Below are positions 26,148 to 35,078 of a DNA stretch of 35,956 bases, in pieces (within the stretch, counting starts at the first letter, position 1; each line of letters begins with the position of its first letter). The position numbers and the translations under genes were made by a program. Origin of the DNA: Pseudomonadota bacterium (GTDB lineage Bacteria > Myxococcota > UBA9042 > PHBI01). A model generated the notes under the pieces. That model worked only from the letters and a program-made list of their open reading frames with translations. It ran no database searches and was not told where the DNA came from. The DNA lies in NCBI GenBank assembly GCA_005772945.1, contig SXIE01000501.1, positions 1 to 35,956 on the forward strand, in the 5' to 3' direction.

Positions 26148-26439
26148 GGGTGCCTCGAGTTTGAGTTTTGGGGGCGCTGGTTTGGCGTGAACGAGACCCT
26201 GGCCACCCGCGTGGTCAACCGCCGTTCGGCCTCAGCCGGGAGCGAACCGCGTTACGTCGTGAGCTCGGCATGCGTCCAAATCGCGCTTGAGCGTATGTCC
26301 TCCGGAGCGCGGCGTGTCAACCGCGCGCGAACATGGAACGTGTTACTAAATTCATCTTGGTGGCCGCATCGGGAGTGTCTAGCGTGGCTCGGTCGTCAGA
26401 CATGACGCGTCGATTCATCGACCGAAGGAAGGCTGGATC
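26148..26439. other. Divergent intergenic region between two LTD lipoprotein genes
   Basis: This 292-base gap separates the divergent 26147 and 26440 genes. It is less GC-rich than its surroundings in places (for example TGTTACTAAATTCATC near 26340), consistent with promoters, but no clear -35/-10 pair was found. AAGGAAGG lies just before the 26440 ATG. Confidence 0.4.
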
Positions 26440-28182
26440 ATGAAAGCTCGTCGCCTCGTTGGCGTTCTTCTATTGGTGTCGTTCTCGGTGGGGGCCTGCG
26501 ACGTCGTTCCAGGCGACACGTCGGACCGGAGTGCGGAGCGTGCGTCGGCGGTCCATTTCCGCGCGCCCACCGCCGGGAAGGCGGACGGTGCCGATGCGGG
26601 CTTCTTGGTGCCGGCCGAGCTCGCCCAGGTGGAGACCGCCCTCGGGTAGGCGATCGCAGCCACCGAGTCCAAGATTCGCCAGCTCGAGGCGGACATCGCC
26701 AAGCTCGAGAGCGACTCGGCGAAGAAGCTCAGCGAGGTGAACAGCCTCGTGTCCCAGATCGAGTCGCGCAAGCGCCAGATCAAATCCAACCTCGAGGCCA
26801 AGCAGGCGAGCGCGGTCATCAGCGGGATCTTCGGGTTCTTCTTCCCCGTCGCGTGGATCGTCACGGCCGCGAGCGTCGCAGCTGCCATCTCGGATGATCA
26901 GACCCTCACGAGTTTGCAGGGGAGCCTCACGCGCGCCCGCGCGGACCGGGACGCGCTCGAAGCGAAACGTCGCGACTACCTGGCGCGGCGCGATGCCCTT
27001 CGCGTCGAGCTCGTGCCGCTCAAGGCCGCCAAGGCGGAGCTCATCGTCCTCCTACAGGGTTCGCCGCCGGCCATTGACGCCCTGGCGCAGCGTCCGGCCG
27101 GTGCGTCCCCCGAGCTCGATGCGGCGGTGTGGCGCGTCGGCGTCATGCGTCAGATCCTCGGGAACAACCAGGCGCAGATCGTCATCTTGACCAAGATTCG
27201 GACGCTCGCGGCCGAGCTCAATTCCGCCATCGATGCGGCGCTGAAGACGGTGCGTGAGCTCGCGGCCGCTGCCGACAAGATGCTCGCGGACTCCGACGCG
27301 GCGATCGACGAACTCATCGCGCTCGCGTTCTCACCGGACCCGCTTGCGTCGGCCGAGGCGTGGCTCGGGCGCATCATCGCCGCAAAGACCAAGGCGTTGC
27401 TGGCGTACTACGGGTGGCCGGTGAACGGCTTTGTGGACTTCCTCGTCAAGCACCGGACGAGCAGCTTCGACGGCGTCATCGCGGACCTTCAGGGCAAGCT
27501 CGTCGACGCCATCACGAACGCGGTCCTCGACGTGCTGCTCCCGACCGAGCCGACCGAGCCGACCGAGCCGACCGAGCCGACCGAGCCGACCGAGCCGACC
27601 GAGCCGACCGAGCCGACCGAGCCGACCGAGCCGACCCCCACGCCGCGGCCCGCCTCCGACACCCGCGTGCTACTCAATGAGGTCGTCTACGATTCTGTCG
27701 GCGCCGACACCAACGTCTACTACGAACTCGTGGGTCCCCCAGGGACCGACCTCGGCCTCTACACGCTCGACGGTCTCAACGGGGCCGGCGGCGCGCGCTA
27801 CCTGGGCTGCCGTCTCGCCGGTACGATCCCCGCCGACGGGCGCTTCCTCGTCGTCCACACGAAGGCGACCTCCGCCTCGCTCCGCGCGGCCGCGGACCTC
27901 ATCCTCAACTGCGACATGCAGAACGGGCCCGACTCGCTCCAGCTCGCCGCGCATGCCTGCGCTGCGACCGACAATGCGTGCTTCAGCGTTCCCTCGAAGA
28001 CCGTGGTTGCGGACGCGCTCGCGTACGGAACGTTCGCCGCCACCGAGACCGCGCACGGCGAAGGCCACCCCGTGGCCGCCCCGAAAGCGAACAGCGGCAT
28101 GGCCCTGACCCGCGCGCGCGCCGGGTTCGACAGCGACGACAACGCGGTCGACTGGGTCACCGTGTCGCCCTCGTATCTCTGA
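26440..28182 (+). pseudogene. LTD lipoprotein gene interrupted by an in-frame TAG
   Basis: A strong AAGGAAGG precedes the ATG at 26440. The first 69 codons encode a lipoprotein signal (lipobox SVGAC) and a linker, then TAG occurs at 26647-26649. The same frame continues without a break to the TGA at 28182: coiled coil ('AIAATESKIRQLEADIAKLE'), a hydrophobic segment ('GIFGFFFPVAWIVTAASVAA'), a second coiled coil, ten TEP repeats and a C-terminal lamin-tail domain ('VLLNEVVYDSVGADTNVYYEL'). Codon use and heptads flow across the TAG, so the original codon was probably CAG (Gln). Without readthrough the long part would need an internal start (GTG 26737) and would lose its export signal. A sequencing error is the other explanation. 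Confidence 0.8.
27541..27630 (+). repeat. Ten perfect 9-bp repeats (CCGACCGAG), coding Pro-Thr-Glu
   Basis: Ten identical copies of CCGACCGAG sit between the coiled-coil region and the lamin-tail domain of the 26440-28182 gene. They give a (PTE)10 spacer. The units are identical at the DNA level, so they arose or were homogenised recently and are prone to slippage. Confidence 0.95.
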
Positions 28183-28233
28183 CAGGACTCGCGGGGCGCT
28201 GGGCTCAGTACCCCTGTCTCGCACACGAACGGA

Positions 28234-28271
28234 CGCTACGCCGGGGAACCTGCGGCCCCCCGAGCGTAGCG
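28234..28271. terminator. Terminator hairpin between convergent genes
   Basis: The left arm CGCTACGC-CGGGG (28234-28246) and the right arm CCCCC-GAGCGTAGCG (28257-28271) pair over 13 bases with one bulge around a loop of about ten bases. It lies in the 99-base gap between the LTD pseudogene and the OmpA gene. There is no T tract. Confidence 0.5.
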
Positions 28272-28281
28272 GTCCCTTGCC

Positions 28282-30135
28282 TCACTTCGGCTTGGTGCGG
28301 ATGACCTGGTTCGTGTTGGGCTTGCCGTCGATCTCGATGATGTTGAACTCGACGCGGCGATTGAGGTCGCGGCCATCCTGCGTGGTGTTCGGCGCGATTG
28401 GGAAGTCGAAGCCGTAACCCTTGGCGGCCAGGCGCTTCGGATCGATGCTCACGCGCTTGCCGTCGGTGCCCTTGGACACGAGGTACTTCAGGACGGCCTT
28501 GGCACGCCGATCGGACAGCCCCACGTTGTAGGCGCGCGTACCGATCTTGTCCGTGTGGCCTTCGATCCGGACGAGGGTGAGCTGCGGGTTGGTGTCGAGA
28601 ACCCGCACGACCTCGTCGAGCAACGCGTAGCTGCGCTCCTGGATCGTCGACTTGTTGAAGTCGAAGTAGACCTTGTCGAGGATCTCGATGCCCGTGTTGG
28701 TGAGAACGACGAGCGGCGCGGTGTCCGGGCAGCCGTCCTCATCCTGGTACTGGTTCACGGTCTCGGGGTCGTTGCGGCACTTGCCAAAGCCGGTGGCATC
28801 CTTGTCGCCGTCGACCATGTCCAAGATGCCGTCCTTGTCGTTGTCGGGATCCGAGCAGCCGTCCTGGTCCTGGAAGAGATCCATGTCTTCCGGATCGTCG
28901 CGGCACGCGCCGAACCCAGACCCGTCCTGGACGCCGTCGGACACGTCGAGGATGCCATCGTTGTCGTTGTCGGGATCGGGGCAGCCGTCCTGGTCCTGGA
29001 AGCCGTCCTTGTCCTCCGGATCGTTGCGGCAGGCGCCATATCCGGTCCCGTCCTTCGTGCCATCGGACAGGTCGGGGACACCGTCTTTGTCGTTGTCCGG
29101 GTCGGGGCAGCCATCGAGATCCTCGAAGCCGTCCTTGTCCTCCGGATCGTTGGGGCACTTGTCGTCCTTGATGATCCCGTCTCCGTCCGGATCATTGGGA
29201 GCGCGCGGCGTGTAGCCGATCGCCAGGAAGGCGCGAAAGTCCGGCGCGCCGACGCCGCTGGTCAGGCCGCTGCCGGCGCCGATGCTGCCCACCCAGTCCT
29301 CGAGGAACCACCATTGCACGCCGCCCAGGACCTCCACCGGCATGTTGCGCGCGTCGCTCATGCTCGCGTCGACCCCAACCTCGGCGGTTCCGTAGAGCGA
29401 CCCGATCAACGCGAGCCGGTCCGCGACGATCGGGATCTCGATCCCCAGGCCCCACTTGATCGAGTCGTCGACCTGGAAGTTGAGCACCTGGCGCTTGCCC
29501 TTGGGCTGGAAGGCGACGTTCGCGGCCACGACGAAGCCCGAGTTGTGGTAGTCGAGCACGAGGCGTGGCTCGATTCGGAACGTCCCGTACGAATTGTAGC
29601 TGCCCGTGTCACCCGTCGGCAGGAACATCGGCAGCATGAAGGCCAGGCCAAAGCCCGACATGTCGTCCGGGTTCAGGATGCGCACCTTCGGGATGATCCG
29701 CAGGTCGCCGAGCGCGAACGAGTCGAAGCTCTGGTTGCCTGCCGTGACGACCTCGCCAGCCTTCTGGCTGATGACGAGCGGCATCACCAGGCCGATGTCG
29801 ACATAGTCGAAGAAGCCGATTGAGGCCCAGACCTCGGCCTTGACCGAATAGTCGACCACGCGCTGCCTGATCTTGTCTTCGTCGCTCTTGAGGACGATCT
29901 GGAATGGGTCGTCCGCGAAGTGGAACACGAGACCAAACGACGGCCGCAGGTGCGGGATGACGTCGCTCTTGCCGACGTTCAAGATGTTCGCGCCCTGGTT
30001 CGGGAGCGGCTCGAATTGCTCGACCACGAAGTCGGTGTCCGGCGGCGGCACCTGCGCACGCGCACCAGAGGCATCGAGGGCCGCGATCGACGCGACGCTC
30101 GTGATGGCAAACAGGATCCGGGACCTCGACTCCAT
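28282..30135 (-). CDS. Outer-membrane OmpA-family protein with thrombospondin type 3 repeats
   Basis: This is a 617-aa protein. AGGAGG precedes the ATG at 30135. The Sec signal ends at 'ARAQ' (about 27). Residues about 30-310 alternate polar and hydrophobic residues, as in a transmembrane beta-barrel. Residues about 311-470 are calcium-binding TSP3 repeats ('DPDGDGI', and several copies of 'DGCPDPDND(K/N)DG'). The C-terminal OmpA domain (about 480-602) has 'VYFDFNKSTI', 'EGHTDKIGTRAYNVGLSDRRA' and 'NRRVEF', the peptidoglycan-binding elements. It probably anchors the outer membrane to the cell wall. This domain order is common in Myxococcota and Bacteroidetes. Confidence 0.88.
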   Translation of the reverse strand: MESRSRILFAITSVASIAALDASGARAQVPPPDTDFVVEQFEPLPNQGANILNVGKSDVIPHLRPSFGLVFHFADDPFQIVLKSDEDKIRQRVVDYSVKAEVWASIGFFDYVDIGLVMPLVISQKAGEVVTAGNQSFDSFALGDLRIIPKVRILNPDDMSGFGLAFMLPMFLPTGDTGSYNSYGTFRIEPRLVLDYHNSGFVVAANVAFQPKGKRQVLNFQVDDSIKWGLGIEIPIVADRLALIGSLYGTAEVGVDASMSDARNMPVEVLGGVQWWFLEDWVGSIGAGSGLTSGVGAPDFRAFLAIGYTPRAPNDPDGDGIIKDDKCPNDPEDKDGFEDLDGCPDPDNDKDGVPDLSDGTKDGTGYGACRNDPEDKDGFQDQDGCPDPDNDNDGILDVSDGVQDGSGFGACRDDPEDMDLFQDQDGCSDPDNDKDGILDMVDGDKDATGFGKCRNDPETVNQYQDEDGCPDTAPLVVLTNTGIEILDKVYFDFNKSTIQERSYALLDEVVRVLDTNPQLTLVRIEGHTDKIGTRAYNVGLSDRRAKAVLKYLVSKGTDGKRVSIDPKRLAAKGYGFDFPIAPNTTQDGRDLNRRVEFNIIEIDGKPNTNQVIRTKPK

Positions 30136-30340
30136 GGACTGGCCTCCTGAGGCGACGAACGACTTGAACGCGCTGCATTCTCAGCGGCGCTGCGCCAGCC
30201 TGGGCGCCGGTATGACGAAACCTCTCGTCGAGGCGCCGGAAGCGGGGCTGGGGCGGGCTGCGCTCGATGTTTACCGCCGGACGAATGCGCTGGCAAGCGT
30301 GTCCGGGGTCGAGGACTTCGGGGTTGAATCGCGACCCGGT

Positions 30341-30384
30341 AGGAAAATCTCCCGACCCGGGAGGAAAACCTCCCGACCCGGGAG
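30341..30384 (-). terminator. Tandem intrinsic terminators downstream of the 30408 gene
   Basis: On the minus strand two 21-base units each hold CTCCCGGGTCGGGAG, a six-base-pair stem with a three-base loop, followed by GTTTTCC or ATTTTCC. The stems are 30370-30384 and 30349-30363. They lie 24 bases after the stop of the 30408-31046 gene and before the OmpA gene. A third partial unit follows (about 30331-30341). Confidence 0.6.
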
Positions 30385-30407
30385 ACGGAAACGTCGAGGG
30401 CGCCTGA

Positions 30408-31046
30408 CTACTTCGCTTCGGCGAAGACCGTCGCGATGTCGGTCGCCGTGCCCTGCGCCTCAGAGCGAAGGCCGTTGACCCGCTCCGGCAGCTGCGCAAC
30501 GGCCTTGCAGTCGTTGTTCACGATCTTGGCCTTCTTGCCGACCTCGAACGGGTTCTTGACGAGCCCCGGCACCTTGGCCGGGAAGCCCTTGCTCTCCTCG
30601 ACCAGCGCCTCGGTCTGCGGCTGGAGCTTGTCGGCTGCCTCCTGCGTCTTCGCGCTCTGGTCGGCGAGCCCGTTCACGGCGTCGATGCCCTTCTGGATGT
30701 TCTCGGGCATGGCCTCCTTGGCCTGCAGCCGGGGGATCCTCCCGTCCATGACGAGCTGGATCTTGCCCTCGGCCTTGGCCTTGAGGTCCTCGAGCGCCTC
30801 CTTGAGCGTCTTCTCGGGCGTCATGCCGAGCGCGGTGTTCACGTTGGCGCGCGCGCCGATGATGGTGTCGTACTCGCCCTTGACGGTGCCCTGGAGATCG
30901 CGCGCACGGCCAAAGACCCCGTCGAACTCGGAGAAGCCGGTGTCGACGATCTTCAGGAAGTCCGGCACGCCGCCCGCGTGAGCGGACGCGACTAGGGAGC
31001 CGCTTGCAACAAACGCGAGACCGAGAACGAGTTGGCGCAGATTCAT
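30408..31046 (-). CDS. Exported protein of unknown function, helical
   Basis: This is a 212-aa protein. GGAGG lies just before the ATG at 31046. A clear Sec signal ends at 'ASAHA' (about 24). The mature part is rich in Lys, Glu, Ala and Gln and likely forms long helices. One Cys is visible ('NNDCKAVAQLPE', about 187). No family is recognised. Tandem terminators follow it and a possible promoter precedes it, so it is probably a single-gene unit. A periplasmic role is likely; function unknown. Confidence 0.65.
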   Translation of the reverse strand: MNLRQLVLGLAFVASGSLVASAHAGGVPDFLKIVDTGFSEFDGVFGRARDLQGTVKGEYDTIIGARANVNTALGMTPEKTLKEALEDLKAKAEGKIQLVMDGRIPRLQAKEAMPENIQKGIDAVNGLADQSAKTQEAADKLQPQTEALVEESKGFPAKVPGLVKNPFEVGKKAKIVNNDCKAVAQLPERVNGLRSEAQGTATDIATVFAEAK

Positions 31047-31087
31047 CGTGAGACCTCCGAAACGAGACGTCCGGCTGAGGTGAGAGA

Positions 31088-31117
31088 CCAGTCGACGACT
31101 GGCCCTGTCTTGAGGGC
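31088..31117. promoter_or_regulatory. Two adjacent hairpins in the leader of the 31046 gene
   Basis: CCAGTCGACGACTGG (31088-31102; six-base arms, three-base loop) and GCCCTGTCTTGAGGGC (31102-31117; five-base arms) abut each other. They lie 42-71 bases upstream of the ATG, just after the possible -10 at 31123-31128, so they could be an operator pair or a structured 5' leader. Confidence 0.35.
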
Positions 31118-31122
31118 AGACT

Positions 31123-31152
31123 CCTCTACCGGGCGGCGGACACGCCTGTCAA
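31123..31152 (-). promoter_or_regulatory. Possible sigma-70-type promoter for the 31046 gene
   Basis: On the minus strand TTGACA (31152-31147) is a perfect -35 box. An 18-base spacer leads to TAGAGG (31128-31123), a poor -10. The position, about 80 bases before the ATG, is reasonable. Confidence 0.3.
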
Positions 31153-31263
31153 CGCTCGATCCTCACGCCGTCACCGCGACGAAAATAGTTCGACGGGCCG
31201 GTAGCCGGTCATGAAGGGCGATCTGTCGGCACGCCACGTCACGGCGCGCGACCGGAGACCGCA

Positions 31264-32262
31264 ATGCGTTTGCTCCTCGCCGTCATGCTCGCGATCGCCT
31301 CGACCCAGGCCCCGGCCCACGCGTTCGTGCCGGAGCCGACCTCGCTCACCGAGCTGCTGTCGACGATGCTCTCGAGTTACGAGGAATGCCCTATGCGCGA
31401 CAGCGCGCCGTATTTCCCGGGGCCCCCCGTGCCGCTCTACCAAGGCGGACCCGACGTGATCCTCGTGCGGCCGCAAGACTTCGGCCTGCCCGCGGCGGAC
31501 CCCGATGCGGGATTTCTCTTCGGCGGTGGCGGCGCGCTGGCGCTCGCTCCGAGCGGCGACGACGGCACCTACGCGGCGGCCGCTCGCGATCCGCGCTCGC
31601 TCTTCCGCATGGATCCGGACCGGGCCGAAGTCCGCGGCACGACGCGCCACGATTTCTTCTTGGCAGACCTGTTCGCGGCCACTAACGAAGCGCCCGCGAG
31701 CGCGGGCGACCGCGACGCGGCGCCGGCCTACGATTCCGCGCCGGTCAACGTCACGATCCCGGCCGCCGGCAACGACAAGATCTACCTCATCGATGGCAAT
31801 CTCTGGCTCGACCACAGCGCCACGTTCTCATTCGTCATCGCCAGCGACACCGCGACCGGCGCCCAGCCCGATGGCACGCGCATCACCATCGTCGCTCGAG
31901 GCAACATCTTCATCCGCGACAACGTCCTCTACGAGGACCTCGAAAAGGACGCCGTCGCGTTCGTGGCCCTCGAGCGTGCCGAGGACTATCCCGACGCGTT
32001 CGGCGTGAGCAGCCCCTCCAGCGCGGCCGAGGGCAGCGGCAACATCCAATTCGGGGACCCGACGTTCGGCACGACCTTCCGTTTCTCGGGCTACCTCTTC
32101 GCCGAGAACGACGTCGTCGCCGACAACGTCGCCCCCCTCCACCTCTACGGCACCATGACGGCCGGAGCGTCCTGCGCCACCCGCAAGGGCGGCCTCGTCG
32201 TCGAGACTGACGCGCGCCTCGAACGAGCCCTGGTGACGTTGCCCGGTCTGCCGGCGCGTTGA
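31264..32262 (+). CDS. Exported protein of unknown function, beta-rich
   Basis: This is a 332-aa protein. GGAG precedes the ATG by six bases. The Sec signal ends at 'APAHA' (about 20). The C-terminal half has repeating strands ('NDKIYLIDGNLWLDHS', 'TRITIVARGNIFIRDNVLYED', 'FRFSGYLFAENDVVADN'). This pattern recalls PilX-like or polymer-forming beta folds, where 'GNI(Y/F)I.DN' strands recur, but no family can be named with confidence. Two Cys residues (about 42 and 308) might form a disulfide. It is convergent with the next gene, with only 15 bases between stops. Confidence 0.6.
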   Translation: MRLLLAVMLAIASTQAPAHAFVPEPTSLTELLSTMLSSYEECPMRDSAPYFPGPPVPLYQGGPDVILVRPQDFGLPAADPDAGFLFGGGGALALAPSGDDGTYAAAARDPRSLFRMDPDRAEVRGTTRHDFFLADLFAATNEAPASAGDRDAAPAYDSAPVNVTIPAAGNDKIYLIDGNLWLDHSATFSFVIASDTATGAQPDGTRITIVARGNIFIRDNVLYEDLEKDAVAFVALERAEDYPDAFGVSSPSSAAEGSGNIQFGDPTFGTTFRFSGYLFAENDVVADNVAPLHLYGTMTAGASCATRKGGLVVETDARLERALVTLPGLPAR

Positions 32263-32277
32263 TCGCGCGCGCTCGCC

Positions 32278-34323
32278 TCAGCGCAAGCCGAGCATCGGCG
32301 CGTGCGAGCTCGAGTACTGGCCGAAGAGGTTGCGCTCCTCGTTCTCGCGCTCTTGAAACGCCGGCATGGTCCACCACGCCGGCAGCGCGTATTCCGGGTC
32401 GTACGACTCGGGCACGCGATCCGGCATGAAGGCCATCATCGCGCCCGCGATCGCGTCGAGGTGCACGAAGTTCGTCCCGCTCGTGACCATCGTCGGCGTG
32501 TGGAGCACCGCGGCTTGGATCTGCGCCGCGGGATCGGTCAGCGCGGCCCAGGGCTCCGCGATGCAGCGGGAGGGGCCGCCCGTCGTCTCGCCGTCCGGAC
32601 ACGCCTGGACGAGCGCGGGGTGCGGGGCGCGCGCCGGAAACAGCGGCGCAAAGGCGCGCGCCGCGGGCGCCGGCGGGCGTGTCGTGTCGGCCCCGCGCGG
32701 GGCCTTGTCGAGCGCCACCAGGAAGGCGTCGATCGCCTTCAGGATCTTCCGTGCGGTCGCGAACCTGGGCTTTCCGTTCGCGCGTCGCGCCGCCTGCTCG
32801 AGGTGCGTGACGAGCGGGCTGGCGGCGAGCATGACGCCCGCGTCGGGCGTGATCGGCGTGGCGATGATCGCGTCCTCGGGGCTCGGGGCCGGCTTGTGGC
32901 TCCACGCCGCGACCGCATCCGTGCGCCCGCCGACGCTGGCGAACGCGACGGCGATCGTCTGGCCGCCCGACTCGCGCACGACGAGTCCGGTCAGGTGGCC
33001 GGCGCCATCGAAGTCGACCTCGACCTCGCCGAACGCGTGCGCGAGATCCATGCGCAGATCCTGTCCGGCCCGAAAGAGATCGAAGCGCGCGCGCTCTACG
33101 CGCTTGGTCTCCGGGTCCCACGCGACCGCGTCGCCATGGCTCCCGTCGTCGAACGCCGCAGCCTCGGCGGCGCGCGCCTCTCCGCGCGCGTCGTACCAGG
33201 TGATCGATCCGCGCCGCGTGTCCGAGGTGGCGATGTGGCGCCCCTCGCGATCGTAGTGCTCCCAGAGGCCGACCTCGACGTGGCGGTATTCGCCGCGGGC
33301 CATGACGGGTTTCTCGGGCCCGTCGAAGTAATACGTCCAGCGGCCCGAGCGCAGCGCGTTCGCGAAGTGCCCTTCGATCGACGGATGGCCGCTCGGATAG
33401 AACGCCCGCCACGCGCCCGCCGGCGCGTCGTTCGCGAACGTCCCCTCGGCCGCGACGCGCCCGCCCGGGTGGACCGCGCGCCACGTCCCGCGCCCGGCCA
33501 CGAAGTCCCCCGCGCCGATCACCGCGCCGTCCGCGTCGCGCCGCTCCCAGTGGCCGTCCATGTGACCGCGCTTCCAGGCGCCGCGGGTCGTGCGCTTCCA
33601 TTCGTCGACCACCGTGAACGGGCCGTCGGGCGCGCGGATCCGTAGGCGCAACGGTCCGACGAACGTCGTCCACTGCGACTCGATGGTGGGCAAGGAGTAG
33701 GCCGGCTGGATCAGCGCAAGCTCGGCGGCGCTGAGGCCCGAGTCGGCGACCCACGCGGCGAGCGCGGGCAGCTGCATCTGGCCGATGTAGGCATAGCGGA
33801 AGCGCTCGGCGACGGCCTCCGCGAGCTCGCGCCCGGCGGTCTGTTCGATGAGGTAGCCGACGGCGCAGATGCGTCCGGCGTCGTCGATGAAGACCGGGTT
33901 GCGGCGGCCGACGTGAGCGTTCTCAGGCACGGCGCCTTTGTCGCGGTAGGTCGCGAGGTGCTCGAGGATCAGCGCCCGCCGTGGCGCGAGCGCCGGCGCG
34001 GTGGCCGAGCGCGCGCGCAGGATCCGCAGCGCGAGCTCGAGGTGGGTACGCATGCGCAGCGCGTCGGGATCGGCGGCGTTAGGTTTGCGTCCAAATGCAA
34101 GAATGAACGAGAGGTCGCCGAGCCGGTGGTTGACCCCGAGCACGTTGCTGCCACCGGCGCCGAGATCGGGCGGCGCGGCGGGATCGGCGATGAAGGCGTC
34201 GACGCACGCCTCGGCGTCCGCCCTCGTGGAGAGGCCCGAGAGGTCGCGGCAAGGGTCGGCGCGCGCGGCGCTCGCGCAGGCGAGACCGGACACGAACAAC
34301 AAGCAAGCGGAGATCGTGCGCAT
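32278..34323 (-). CDS. Exported protein with MORN-like repeats
   Basis: This is a 681-aa protein. GAGG lies before the ATG at 34323. The Sec signal ends at 'SAARA' (about 22). The N-terminal domain (about 24-215) includes 'RNPVFIDDAGRICAVGYLIEQ' and a closing 'LSAAELALIQPAY', a pattern that recurs in uncharacterised exported proteins of Bacteroidetes and Myxococcota. Residues about 235-370 are MORN-like repeats of about 20 residues ('GAWKRGHMDGHWERRD', 'GAWRAFYPSGHPSIEG', 'GRWTYYFDG'), which form beta-hairpins often used for lipid or protein contact. The C-terminal region (about 370-681) is not recognised. Confidence 0.65.
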   Translation of the reverse strand: MRTISACLLFVSGLACASAARADPCRDLSGLSTRADAEACVDAFIADPAAPPDLGAGGSNVLGVNHRLGDLSFILAFGRKPNAADPDALRMRTHLELALRILRARSATAPALAPRRALILEHLATYRDKGAVPENAHVGRRNPVFIDDAGRICAVGYLIEQTAGRELAEAVAERFRYAYIGQMQLPALAAWVADSGLSAAELALIQPAYSLPTIESQWTTFVGPLRLRIRAPDGPFTVVDEWKRTTRGAWKRGHMDGHWERRDADGAVIGAGDFVAGRGTWRAVHPGGRVAAEGTFANDAPAGAWRAFYPSGHPSIEGHFANALRSGRWTYYFDGPEKPVMARGEYRHVEVGLWEHYDREGRHIATSDTRRGSITWYDARGEARAAEAAAFDDGSHGDAVAWDPETKRVERARFDLFRAGQDLRMDLAHAFGEVEVDFDGAGHLTGLVVRESGGQTIAVAFASVGGRTDAVAAWSHKPAPSPEDAIIATPITPDAGVMLAASPLVTHLEQAARRANGKPRFATARKILKAIDAFLVALDKAPRGADTTRPPAPAARAFAPLFPARAPHPALVQACPDGETTGGPSRCIAEPWAALTDPAAQIQAAVLHTPTMVTSGTNFVHLDAIAGAMMAFMPDRVPESYDPEYALPAWWTMPAFQERENEERNLFGQYSSSHAPMLGLR

Positions 34324-34344
34324 GGAACCTCGAGGGGTAGGGCA

Positions 34345-35034
34345 TCAGCGCCGGTGGATCGGTTCGAACGCGCTGCGTTCCGCGGCGTCATCATGACTCA
34401 GGCGGCTGTCGCCCGCGATCGGAATCCGCCGGCCCAAGACCGCCGGCTCGGTACCGACGGCGGCGTCGAGGACCGCGGCGTCGATCGCGATGTGCTCGCG
34501 GAGATGCTGGCCGAATCCCAGCCAGGCGTCGCCCTGCGCGACCGCCCCGACCGCATCGATCCCCGCGTCGAGCGCTAAGTAGACGGAGCGCGGCGCGTGC
34601 AGGGCCTGCGTGCAGACGATGGCGCTCTCGACCTCGAAGACGCGCGCCGCCCGCTCCATCGTATCGCGCGTCCGGAACCCCGCGTGGTCCATGAAGACGA
34701 CCGCGTCGGGGATCCCGCGCGCGAGAAGGTAGCGGCGCATCGCGTTGGGCTCGTCGTAGTCCGCGCGGCCGTGGTCGCCGGAGACGAGGATGCGCGTCGC
34801 TTTCCCGCTACGCCATGCCTCGATGGCGCAGTCGAGGCGCGCGGCGAGCACATCGCGGGGCGTCCCGTTCGGGCGAAGACCGGCGCCCGGGACGATGACG
34901 ACGGCGCGCGCCGGGACCGCCGCGACCGACGGGTAGACGTGGTCGGCGACAGCCTCGACCGGGAGCCGGAGCAGGACGGAGAGGCCGAGGAGCGCGAGGA
35001 GCGCGCCCCCGGCGATGAGCAAGATGCGTCGCAT
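34345..35034 (-). CDS. sanA: SanA-like DUF218 membrane protein
   Basis: This is a 229-aa protein, close to the 239 aa of E. coli SanA. ATG at 35034 is chosen because a hydrophobic anchor follows at once ('LLIAGGALLALLGLSVLL'); the frame upstream only reads the palindromic repeats. The DUF218 core is clear: 'VIVPGAGLRPNGTP', 'RILVSGDHGRADYDEPNAMR', 'VVFMDHAGFRTRDTMERA', and near the end 'AVLGRRIPI', matching SanA blocks in the same order. SanA affects envelope barrier function (vancomycin sensitivity at high temperature in E. coli). It is divergent from the efflux gene at 35313. Confidence 0.82.
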   Translation of the reverse strand: MRRILLIAGGALLALLGLSVLLRLPVEAVADHVYPSVAAVPARAVVIVPGAGLRPNGTPRDVLAARLDCAIEAWRSGKATRILVSGDHGRADYDEPNAMRRYLLARGIPDAVVFMDHAGFRTRDTMERAARVFEVESAIVCTQALHAPRSVYLALDAGIDAVGAVAQGDAWLGFGQHLREHIAIDAAVLDAAVGTEPAVLGRRIPIAGDSRLSHDDAAERSAFEPIHRR

Positions 35035-35078
35035 GGTCGGCCCCAACGAAGCGCTGTCGGGTCCGATTCCGCGCGCGC

